Below are positions 1 to 6,193 of a DNA stretch of 6,368 nt, piece by piece. Both the position numbers and the translations under genes were made by a program. Position 1 is the stretch's first letter; each line of letters starts with the position of its first letter. Origin of the DNA: Thermoplasmata archaeon (GTDB taxonomy: Archaea; Thermoplasmatota; Thermoplasmata; Lutacidiplasmatales; UBA184). The stretch is from positions 1 through 6,368 of the forward strand of contig JASHVA010000073.1 of the NCBI GenBank assembly GCA_030039715.1. The letters run 5' to 3'. The notes beneath the pieces were generated by a model that saw nothing but the letters and a program-made list of their open reading frames with translations, did not search any database and had not been told where the DNA came from.

Positions 1-1614
1 CCCCTCAAGCACCCCGAGCTGTTCGACCGGCTCGCGATCACCCCGCCGAAGGGGGTGCTGCTGTACGGGCCCCCCGGGACCGGCAAGACGCTGATCGCCA
101 AGGCGGTCGCGAACGAGGCCGGCGCGCACTTCATCGGCATCCAAGGACCCGAGATCATCTCCAAGTACTACGGGGAGAGCGAGAAGGAGCTCCGGGAGAA
201 GTTCGAAGAGGCGGAGAAGAACGCGCCGAGCGTGATCTTCATCGACGAGCTCGATTCGATCGCGCCGCGACGCGACGAGGTCGTCGGCGAGGTCGAGCGC
301 CGGGTCGTCGCCCAGCTGCTCACGCTGATGGACGGACTCTCCGGGCGCGGCAACGTCATCGTAATCGCCGCCACGAACCGCGAGGAGGCGATCGACCCCG
401 CGCTCCGGCGGCCGGGCCGGTTCGACCGCGAGATCGAGATCGGGGTCCCGACGCAGGAGGGGCGCCTCGAGATCCTCCAGATCCACACGCGCGGAATGCC
501 GATCGACGGGAGCGAACGCGACCGGGAGAAGCTCCTCAAGGAGCTCTCGGCACTGAGCCACGGCTTCGTCGGCGCCGACCTCTCCTCGCTCGCCCGGGAG
601 GCGGCGATGCGGGCGCTGCGCCGGTACCTCCCCGAGATCGACTTCGACCAGCCGATCCCGCTCTCGCTCCTCGAGCGGATGAAGGTCACGGAGACCGACT
701 TCAAGGAGGCGCTGAAGCAGATCGAGCCGTCGAGCCTCCGGGACGTCGCGGTCGAGGTCCCGACGACGCATTGGGACGAAGTCGGCGGCGTCGAACGGGT
801 CCGTCGCGTCCTCGAGGAGTCGGTCGAGCTGCCGTTCAAGAACCCGCAGGTCTACCGCCACATCGGGATCGAGCCGCCCCGGGGGATCCTCCTCTACGGC
901 CCTCCGGGCGTCGGGAAGACGCTGCTCGCGAAGGCGGCGGCGACCGAGAGCCAGGCGAACTTCATCTCGGTGAAGGGCCCCGAGGTGATGAGCAAGTGGG
1001 TCGGCGAGAGCGAGAAGGCGATCCGGATGATCTTCAAGAAGGCGCGCCAGGCGTCGCCCTCGATCGTCTTCATCGACGAGCTCGACTCGATCGCCCCCCG
1101 GCGGGGACTCCAGACGTCGAGCGGCGTCACGGAACGGATCGTCAACCAGCTCCTCACCTCGATCGACGGCCTCGAGACCCTCGAGCGGGTGCTCGTGATC
1201 GCGGCGACGAACCGCCCCGACATCATCGACGAGGCGCTCCTGCGGACGGGGCGGTTCGACCGAATGCTCTACGTCGAGCCGCCGAACGTCGCCGGACGGA
1301 TCGAGATCCTGAAGGTTCACACGCGCAAGATGCCGCTCGCCGACGATGTCGACCTCGCCGAGATCGCCCAACGGACGGAGGGGTACGTCGGGAGCGACCT
1401 CGCGGCGCTGTGCCGGGAAGCCGGCCTCTCGGCGATCCGCGAGAGCCTGAAGGCGAACAAGGTGACCCGGGCCCACTTCGACGCGGCGCTGAAGACGATC
1501 CGGCCGTCGTGCGACCCGGAGGTACTCAAGTTCTACGAAGAGTTCGAAAAGCGTCTCCTGCGCGAGCGGGTCTCGCGCCGGCGGGACGAGCCCGGCAACG
1601 CCATCTACCGCTAG
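1..1614 (+). CDS. Cdc48/VAT-type AAA ATPase, D1 and D2 rings (5' partial)
   Basis: A cytosolic hexameric unfoldase of the Cdc48/p97/VAT family, which uses ATP to pull proteins through a central pore. The frame is open at base 1; 537 residues are present, and the N-domain plus the N-D1 linker (roughly 200 residues in relatives) lie outside the window. D1: Walker A GPPGTGKT at residues 23-30, pore loop KYYG 55-58, Walker B with D82/E83, sensor-1 N126, arginine fingers R140 and R143. D2: Walker A GPPGVGKT 300-307, pore loop KWVG 332-335, Walker B D359/E360, sensor N404, arginine fingers R418 and R421. All catalytic residues are intact in both rings, so both should hydrolyse ATP. The protein ends in a charged helical segment and then I-Y-R, which fits the HbYX proteasome-docking motif. 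D2 reads LLRTGRFDR where many relatives have LLRPGRFDR. The family call is very secure; the proteasome link is inferred from the tail. Confidence 0.97.
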   Translation, partial: PLKHPELFDRLAITPPKGVLLYGPPGTGKTLIAKAVANEAGAHFIGIQGPEIISKYYGESEKELREKFEEAEKNAPSVIFIDELDSIAPRRDEVVGEVERRVVAQLLTLMDGLSGRGNVIVIAATNREEAIDPALRRPGRFDREIEIGVPTQEGRLEILQIHTRGMPIDGSERDREKLLKELSALSHGFVGADLSSLAREAAMRALRRYLPEIDFDQPIPLSLLERMKVTETDFKEALKQIEPSSLRDVAVEVPTTHWDEVGGVERVRRVLEESVELPFKNPQVYRHIGIEPPRGILLYGPPGVGKTLLAKAAATESQANFISVKGPEVMSKWVGESEKAIRMIFKKARQASPSIVFIDELDSIAPRRGLQTSSGVTERIVNQLLTSIDGLETLERVLVIAATNRPDIIDEALLRTGRFDRMLYVEPPNVAGRIEILKVHTRKMPLADDVDLAEIAQRTEGYVGSDLAALCREAGLSAIRESLKANKVTRAHFDAALKTIRPSCDPEVLKFYEEFEKRLLRERVSRRRDEPGNAIYR

Positions 1615-1627
1615 CCGGAACGCGCGA

Positions 1628-1632
1628 TTTTT
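1628..1632 (+). terminator. T-run terminator after the Cdc48 gene
   Basis: A run of five T lies 13 bases after the Cdc48 stop codon, in otherwise GC-rich DNA. Archaeal RNA polymerase terminates at short T-runs without needing a hairpin, so this is a reasonable end for the cdc48 transcript. No clear stem precedes it. The run is short, so read-through into the next gene is possible. Confidence 0.45.
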
Positions 1633-1657
1633 CCGTCAGTCGAGAGCCGTCCCGGGC

Positions 1658-1668
1658 AAGCTATATGT
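1658..1668 (+). promoter_or_regulatory. Candidate TATA box for the surface-protein gene
   Basis: AAGCTATATGT is the only AT-rich, TATA-like stretch in the 108-base gap between the two plus-strand genes. Archaeal transcription usually starts about 25 bases downstream of the TATA centre, which predicts a start near 1688-1692 and a leader of about 30 bases before the GTG at 1723. The bases just upstream (GGGC) are not a strong BRE. The call rests on position and composition only. Confidence 0.5.
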
Positions 1669-1679
1669 AGTAAGGCTAG

Positions 1680-1715
1680 GTTCGGCGCGCCGCCTCCGAT
1701 AGGGGGCTACCGAAC
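1680..1715 (+). repeat. Nested inverted repeat / leader hairpin
   Basis: An inner 6-bp stem, GCCTCC (1692-1697) with GGGGGC (1702-1707, one G-U pair), closes on the four-base loop GATA. An outer pair, GTTCGG (1680-1685) with CCGAAC (1710-1715), encloses it across an uneven internal loop (6 and 2 bases). The structure ends one base before the Shine-Dalgarno-like GGGAG at 1716-1720. If transcription starts near 1690, only the inner stem is in the RNA, and the outer arms would then be a DNA-level palindrome. The pairing is seen directly; any regulatory role is inference. Confidence 0.4.
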
Positions 1716-1720
1716 GGGAG
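1716..1720 (+). promoter_or_regulatory. Shine-Dalgarno-like GGGAG bearing on the start choice
   Basis: GGGAG lies only 2 bases before the GTG at 1723, too close for normal initiation, but 11 bases before an in-frame TTG at 1732 and 23 before an in-frame GTG at 1744. It therefore slightly favours TTG 1732, whereas the better-charged n-region of the signal peptide favours GTG 1723. Confidence 0.4.
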
Positions 1721-1722
1721 AA

Positions 1723-4700
1723 GTGAGACAGTTGGGTACGCATGTGCCGCGCGCCGCCCTGTGGGTGGTCGTGCTGTTGTTGCTGGCCGGAGTGCTGGCG
1801 ACGATCGGCTCGGCCCAAGCCGCCAGCCCGAACTATACCCTGATCGGCTACGCTCGCCAGCCGGGCTCTCTGGGCGTAGTCCCCGCGGGCGCACAGGTCG
1901 ACCTCGTCTCCCGGGCGACCGGCGCCATCTACACCACGACGGTGTTCGGTAGCGGCGGCCAGTTCCTGTTCAACTCGTCGACCACGGGCGGAGCCCTCGT
2001 CCCCGGCTGGTGGGGGGTCCGTATCCCGGCCCAGGGGAACCTCTCGGTGCCGAGCTGTAAGCTGTGTTCGCCGTTCGGCGTCTTCCCGTCGAACCAGTCG
2101 ACGCAGTTCTACTACCTCAACGCGAGCGCGCTCACGACCACGACGTACCCCGTCGTGCTGTCGGACATCAACGTCCTCTCCTACACGGCGACGTTGACGG
2201 GCACGGTCACGTCGGGCAGCCGCGTCGTCGGCGGGGCGCAGGTCCAGATCCTCGACCCCCAGTACGACGACTTCGTCCTCGCGAACAACACGACGACCGC
2301 GAGCGGCTCGTACAACTTCCCGGCGCCGCTCGGAACCTGGGTGCTCAAGGCGACGCTCCCCGGCCCCAGCTCGGCGTACAACTTCTCGAGCGTGACGATC
2401 TCCTCGTCGACCACGAAGACGGTGAACATCGCCATCAATAGCTACCTCATCTCGGGCACCGTCTACCTCCAGGCGAACCACAACGCGCCGGTGCCGAACG
2501 GAGGGAACGTCACCGTCTGGGACGGCTACAACGGCTACATCTACTCGACCCCGACCGCGCCGGGCGGCTTCTACTCGTTCGGCACGTACCCCGGGAACTT
2601 CTCGAGCGGGCCGCAGACGTTCGAGGTCGTGCTCTCGCCGGTCGGCTACGCGACGACCGCCTACACGCACACCGTGTCGAGCTCCTCGCCGTACTCGCAG
2701 AACGTGTACGTCTCCCCGCTCACGGCCGCCGAACGCGGGATCTACACGACGACCCTCAACCTCTCGGGCATCAACGTGCTCTCGGGGAAGGGCTCGATCT
2801 ACGTACAGACGATCGCCGCGCTCGGCAACGACACGGTGCTCGCGAACCTCCCGAACGCGTCGATCGGCCAGATGTGGGGCCAGCTCGGTCTCGACTTCAA
2901 CCACCAGGTCAACTTCCCGGACTCGCTCCTCCCGGCGTTCTACAACTGGGTGAACCAGTCCGGACCGTTCTTCCCGGCGGTGCAGGCGGGCACGACGATC
3001 AACGGGACGGGCTTCATCGCCCCGACCTCGGGGACGACGCTCGCGAGCTACTCCTCGACGTGCACCTCCGCGAGCCCGGGATGCGGCCTCTCGAGCCCCG
3101 CGACGATCAACCTCGCGTGGGACCAGAACTTCACGCTGAACGGGACGCTGTACAAGAACTCGAGCGCGTACTCGCTCTCGTTCGGCTTCGCGCACCCCAC
3201 GAGCTCGGACACGTACAACTACACGGTCGTCCTTCCGACGGGCTACTCGCTCGCGGCGGGCACCGCGGCCCCCTCGGCGAGCCGCCTCACGCCGGCCGGA
3301 CCGGGGAACAGCTGGACGAAGTTCACGCTGACCTCCCTTCCGTCGGCGAGCCCGTCCGGTACGTTCTCCTTCTCGATCGTGAAGTACGCGAGCCTGACGC
3401 CGAACGTCAACGTCTCGGTCCCGAACTTCGCGTTCTCGAGCCAGAACGTGCTCAACTCGACGCACGACAACTACACGGTGATCGTGGGCGTCGGCCAGAA
3501 CGCGACGTTCAGCGCGCTGAACTCGACGTACCCCGCGGGGACGAACGGCACGAGCTTCACGTGGAACTTCGGGGACGGCAACACGACCACGACCAGCCAG
3601 CCGACGACGAACCACACGTATTCGGTCGCCTCGGGCCCGAAGGCGTACAACGGCACGCTCACCGTGACGAGCTCGGGGGGTCTCGTCAATTCGACGACGT
3701 TCTACGTCTGGGTCGGTGAAGGTCCCGTCACGGCGGTGATCAGCTGGAACGCGACCTCGAGCCAGAATCGAACGAGCGGCGGGGTCCCGTACGTTTTCGT
3801 GAACTGGGGCACGGTGCTCCACTTCAACGCGAGCGCGAGCAACGCGACGATCTCGCCGACCGCGCCGATCCCGTCGGTCGTCTCGGTGGCGTCGTACGTC
3901 TTCACCGCGAAGGGGTTCACGGCCAAGCAGAACTTCTCGGCCGGCCAGGGCGGTAACTTCTGGGAGAACTACAGTTACCAGTTCCTCGGGGCCGGGGTCT
4001 ACTACTCGAACTCGACGACGATCGGCGGCCAGAAGGTCTACTTCAAGGGCTGGCAGTACAACCTCACGCTGACGGCGTGGGACGGTACCGGCCAGAGCGC
4101 GACCGCGAACCTGATCGTGCTCGTGAACGACACCGAGAAGCCGACCTCGAGCTTCCAGCTCCTGAACGGGGCGGGGAAACCGGTCTCGGGGAGCGGCGTC
4201 GTCACGGCGGCGAACCTCACCGCCAAGGTCTCGTTCAACGGCGCCAACGCCTCCGACCCGCACAACGGCTCGATCACGCGATACTACTGGTTGATCACGA
4301 ACTCGGGGAACTCGTCGGTCCACATCGGCATCAATACGACGACGGTGAAGCCGTACCCGGCGAAGTGGCTCACTCCGCAGGCGAAGGCGTACACGGTGAA
4401 CCTGACGGTCTGGGACCTGAACGGCAACAAGGGCTGGACCACCGCCTCCCTCGCGGTGACCGTGAACTCGACGATCTCCGTGATCATGTCGTCGACGAAC
4501 CTGACCGGCGCGACCTCGGTCAACGCCGGCACGTCGTACACCTACTGGGTGAACGTCACCGTCGGCGGCGGCACGAGCGCGGTCGCGCAGAACGTCCAGC
4601 TGACGTTCTACCTGACGAGCCCGAGCGGCACGAGCCGGACGTACATCGCCGGCTCGCCCGCCTCGGTCGAGTGGTACAACTACACGAGCGGGGTCGTGAG

Positions 4701-5082
4701 CTCGACGCCGTTCGCGACGGGGACGCTGCCGAGCGTCGGGTACAACGTGACGTACCGCGCGGTCGTCACCTGGACGCCCGGGACGACGGGGAACTTCGTC
4801 CTCTACGCCAACGCGACGGCGTCGAACGAGTACTCGGGGAACTACTACAACGGACCGCAGACGATCACGCAGTCGATCACGGTCCATCCGAACCCCACGA
4901 CCCAGGCGCTCGAGTACGCGGCCATCGCGGTCGCGGTCGTCGTCGTGATCGTGGCGATCGTCGTCCTCTACCGCCGCCGGACGCGGCGCGCGACGCCGAC
5001 CCGGAGCTCGAGCCGCTCGGGGATCGACCGCGGCCGCCCGAAGGACGAGGACGAAGACGAGGAAGAGGACGACGAGTCGTAA
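1723..5082 (+). CDS. Large secreted PKD-domain surface glycoprotein with C-terminal membrane anchor
   Basis: A 1119-residue cell-surface protein; specific function not recognised. Residues 1-34 form a Sec signal peptide: R2 and R10, a hydrophobic stretch from about 11 to 28, and a likely AQA cleavage site ending at 33. Then come a beta domain at about 36-110, two domains resembling carboxypeptidase-regulatory (Ig-fold) repeats at about 154-238 and 241-333, an unrecognised beta-type region at about 334-585, a PKD domain at about 587-665 with its WNFGDGN hallmark at 614-620, two PKD-like domains at about 667-803 and 807-917 (FNGANASDP near 838), and a CARDB-like domain at about 918-1052. A membrane helix spans about 1063-1083, followed by RRRTRR and a tail whose residues 1108-1118 are all Asp or Glu. 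I count about 50 N-X-S/T sequons, all before the helix. Only four cysteines occur (112, 115, 447, 454). It could be an S-layer-associated, adhesion or glycan-binding protein; no enzyme motif is seen. The start is uncertain: GTG 1723, TTG 1732 or GTG 1744. Confidence 0.85.
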   Translation: MRQLGTHVPRAALWVVVLLLLAGVLATIGSAQAASPNYTLIGYARQPGSLGVVPAGAQVDLVSRATGAIYTTTVFGSGGQFLFNSSTTGGALVPGWWGVRIPAQGNLSVPSCKLCSPFGVFPSNQSTQFYYLNASALTTTTYPVVLSDINVLSYTATLTGTVTSGSRVVGGAQVQILDPQYDDFVLANNTTTASGSYNFPAPLGTWVLKATLPGPSSAYNFSSVTISSSTTKTVNIAINSYLISGTVYLQANHNAPVPNGGNVTVWDGYNGYIYSTPTAPGGFYSFGTYPGNFSSGPQTFEVVLSPVGYATTAYTHTVSSSSPYSQNVYVSPLTAAERGIYTTTLNLSGINVLSGKGSIYVQTIAALGNDTVLANLPNASIGQMWGQLGLDFNHQVNFPDSLLPAFYNWVNQSGPFFPAVQAGTTINGTGFIAPTSGTTLASYSSTCTSASPGCGLSSPATINLAWDQNFTLNGTLYKNSSAYSLSFGFAHPTSSDTYNYTVVLPTGYSLAAGTAAPSASRLTPAGPGNSWTKFTLTSLPSASPSGTFSFSIVKYASLTPNVNVSVPNFAFSSQNVLNSTHDNYTVIVGVGQNATFSALNSTYPAGTNGTSFTWNFGDGNTTTTSQPTTNHTYSVASGPKAYNGTLTVTSSGGLVNSTTFYVWVGEGPVTAVISWNATSSQNRTSGGVPYVFVNWGTVLHFNASASNATISPTAPIPSVVSVASYVFTAKGFTAKQNFSAGQGGNFWENYSYQFLGAGVYYSNSTTIGGQKVYFKGWQYNLTLTAWDGTGQSATANLIVLVNDTEKPTSSFQLLNGAGKPVSGSGVVTAANLTAKVSFNGANASDPHNGSITRYYWLITNSGNSSVHIGINTTTVKPYPAKWLTPQAKAYTVNLTVWDLNGNKGWTTASLAVTVNSTISVIMSSTNLTGATSVNAGTSYTYWVNVTVGGGTSAVAQNVQLTFYLTSPSGTSRTYIAGSPASVEWYNYTSGVVSSTPFATGTLPSVGYNVTYRAVVTWTPGTTGNFVLYANATASNEYSGNYYNGPQTITQSITVHPNPTTQALEYAAIAVAVVVVIVAIVVLYRRRTRRATPTRSSSRSGIDRGRPKDEDEDEEEDDES

Positions 5083-5099
5083 CCGGCGCGCCTCGCCGG
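5083..5099. terminator. Hairpin at the convergent junction, possible terminator
   Basis: A perfect 6-bp stem, CCGGCG (5083-5088) with CGCCGG (5094-5099) around the loop CGCCT, begins right after the surface-protein stop codon. It is followed by only three T (5108-5110). A second small stem, CCCG (5117-5120) with CGGG (5125-5128), follows. No good T-run exists on either strand of this 51-base gap, so the hairpins are the only candidate transcript ends for the two facing genes. GC-rich DNA makes such stems by chance fairly often. Confidence 0.3.
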
Positions 5100-5133
5100 A
5101 CCAACCCTTTCCCGTGCCCGAACCCGGGACCGT

Positions 5134-5331
5134 TCAGCCGTAGGGGCCGACCTCGTCGAGGAGGTCGACGTGCGTGAGCAGCATCCGGCGGCAGCAGTAG
5201 CGGTGAAGGCCGAGGCCGTCGAGCACGGCGCCCGCGGGCTCGCCGCGCGCGGTCCGCTCGCGGTACTCGTCCCAGTACTGACCGATCACGGTCCCGCAGG
5301 TGAAGCAGCGGACCGGCACCATCATCGTCAT
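5134..5331 (-). CDS. rpoN: DNA-directed RNA polymerase subunit Rpo10 (RpoN)
   Basis: The small zinc-binding subunit of archaeal RNA polymerase, homologous to eukaryotic Rpb10; it helps assemble the Rpo3/Rpo11 platform. The protein has 65 residues, the usual size. The N-terminal hallmark PVRCFTCG and the later RYCCRRML supply the four zinc cysteines C9, C12, C46 and C47. Three in-frame ATGs are close together (first bases 5331, 5325, 5322). The family normally begins M-x-P-V-R-C, which points to 5322, but the Shine-Dalgarno at 5342-5350 is best spaced for 5331, which I chose. The gene follows rps9 after 17 bases and closes the operon. A much longer open frame runs upstream through rps9, but only these last codons belong to a real protein. 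Confidence 0.95.
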   Translation of the reverse strand: MTMMVPVRCFTCGTVIGQYWDEYRERTARGEPAGAVLDGLGLHRYCCRRMLLTHVDLLDEVGPYG

Positions 5332-5341
5332 GGCGTGCGAA

Positions 5342-5350
5342 CCCCTCCCT
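5342..5350 (-). promoter_or_regulatory. Ribosome binding site of rpoN, overlapping the rps9 stop
   Basis: Read on the minus strand the bases are AGGGAGGGG, a strong match to the anti-Shine-Dalgarno tail. They begin inside the rps9 TAG stop codon and end 10 bases before the ATG at 5331. This favours that ATG over the two downstream ones, which would be spaced 16 and 19 bases away. Confidence 0.7.
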
Positions 5351-5756
5351 AACGGTACGACTTCTGCCGCCGGGCCCGGGCGCCGCGCCCGCCGGGGCGC
5401 TTCGGCAGCTTGCGCCGAGGGTCGTTCACGATCAGCGAACGGTCGTACTTCTTGAACGTCTCCCGGAGCTCGGGGTCCTTCAGCCAGTCGAGGAGCCCGC
5501 GTGCCACCGCCGTGCGGGCGGCCGAGGCCTGGCCGACGATCCCGCCGCCCCGGACCTCGACGGAGATGTCGAGGCCGCGACCCCGCTCCCCGACCATGAG
5601 CAGCGGCTCCTGGATCTTCTGCCGGACGACCTCGGGCTCGACGAGCTCGAGCGGCCGGTCGTTGACCCGGACGAGGCCGGCGCCCTTTCGGACGGTCGCG
5701 CGCGCGACGGCGGCCTTCCGCTTCCCCGTGGCGAGGACGATGACGGGGGCCTTCAC
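5349..5756 (-). CDS. rps9: 30S ribosomal protein uS9 (S9p)
   Basis: A small-subunit ribosomal protein whose C-terminal tail reaches the P-site tRNA in the decoding centre. It has 135 residues, the normal archaeal size. Visible signatures are GKRKAAVARA at 11-20, VRGGGIVGQASAARTAVARG at 68-87, and the universal tail ending QKSYR at 131-135. The start is a GTG whose last two bases form part of the TGA of rpl13 (the 4-base overlap GTGA), so initiation is probably coupled to the end of rpl13 translation; only a poor G-rich stretch (5764-5768) could serve as its own ribosome site. The frame stays open upstream to 5861, but that extension lies inside rpl13 and adds residues no relative has. Confidence 0.97.
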   Translation of the reverse strand: MKAPVIVLATGKRKAAVARATVRKGAGLVRVNDRPLELVEPEVVRQKIQEPLLMVGERGRGLDISVEVRGGGIVGQASAARTAVARGLLDWLKDPELRETFKKYDRSLIVNDPRRKLPKRPGGRGARARRQKSYR

Positions 5757-6193
5757 GTGCGCGCCCCCAGCAGGACCGTGACCTCGGCGAGCGTGACGGG
5801 CGGGCGGAGGGACGGACGCGCCTTCGCGTCGTCGATCGTCTGGAGCGAGGCACCCTTCCACTCCTCGGGAACGCCCATGTGGACGACGAGCCGGCGGAAC
5901 GCGGTCTTGCCGCCGGTCTTCAAGTGGGGCAGCATGCCTCGGACCGTCCGCCGGAAGATCCGGTCGGCGTACCGGGGAAAGTGGGGTCCCGAACGCACGG
6001 AGCCGCGGGCCCGCGCGGCGGTGTAGTGGGCCACGATCTCGGTGCGCGAGCCCGTGACGACGCTCTTCTCCGCGTTGACGACCACGATCGACTCGCCCGA
6101 GAGGAGCCGCTTCGCGATCACGCTCGCGGCCCGGCCGAGCACGAGCCCGGTCGCGTCCACGACCGTGGGCCCCGCGCCACCGGATTCAGGCAA
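5753..6193 (-). CDS. rpl13: 50S ribosomal protein uL13 (L13p)
   Basis: A large-subunit ribosomal protein that binds 23S rRNA early in assembly. It has 146 residues from the chosen start. Hallmarks are VVDATGLVLGRAAS at 11-24, VVVNAEKSVVTGSR at 37-50, and the stretch from SGPHFPR (68-74) through RIFRRTVRGMLPH (78-90) to VVHMGVPEEW (103-112). The TTG at 6193 is chosen because GGGAG at 6203-6207 sits 9 bases before it; it overlaps the end of rpl18e by 8 bases. The alternative GTG at 6160 would give a 135-residue protein starting close to where relatives do, at the VDA segment, but it lacks a clear ribosome site. The first ten residues (rich in Gly, Pro and Ser) are not conserved in the family. 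Confidence 0.96.
   Translation of the reverse strand: MPESGGAGPTVVDATGLVLGRAASVIAKRLLSGESIVVVNAEKSVVTGSRTEIVAHYTAARARGSVRSGPHFPRYADRIFRRTVRGMLPHLKTGGKTAFRRLVVHMGVPEEWKGASLQTIDDAKARPSLRPPVTLAEVTVLLGART

Noticed and set aside
168..839. A 223-codon minus-strand frame opposite Cdc48 D1
   Set aside because: Low-complexity Ser/Arg product; antisense shadow of a fully conserved ATPase domain.
771..1670. A 299-codon plus-strand frame inside the Cdc48 gene
   Set aside because: Out-of-frame shadow of the D2 ATPase domain, rich in Arg, Gly, Pro and Asp with no motif.
1684..1691. GGCGCGCC palindrome as a possible operator
   Set aside because: Short self-complementary GC words are expected by chance at this base composition, and there is no second copy to suggest a binding site.
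1636..4887. A 1083-codon open frame on the minus strand opposite the surface-protein gene
   Set aside because: Its product is almost only Arg, Val, Asp, Glu, Gly and Ala with no domain, signal or membrane pattern. It is what GC-rich third codon positions of the sense gene produce on the other strand. The plus-strand frame has a clear signal peptide, PKD motif and membrane helix.
4077..5177. A 366-codon plus-strand frame overlapping the end of the surface-protein gene
   Set aside because: Arg/Asp/Gly/Pro-rich out-of-frame product that runs across the stop codon of the real gene and into rpoN on the other strand.
5134..5853. A single 239-residue minus-strand protein ending in the RpoN sequence
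   Set aside because: The upstream part is an Arg/Ala/Pro-rich shadow of rps9. RpoN is normally about 65 residues, and a strong ribosome site lies just before its own ATG.
5757..5861. An N-terminal extension of uS9 starting at 5861
   Set aside because: It lies within the conserved uL13 coding region and has no counterpart in uS9 proteins; the GTG at 5756 gives the normal start.
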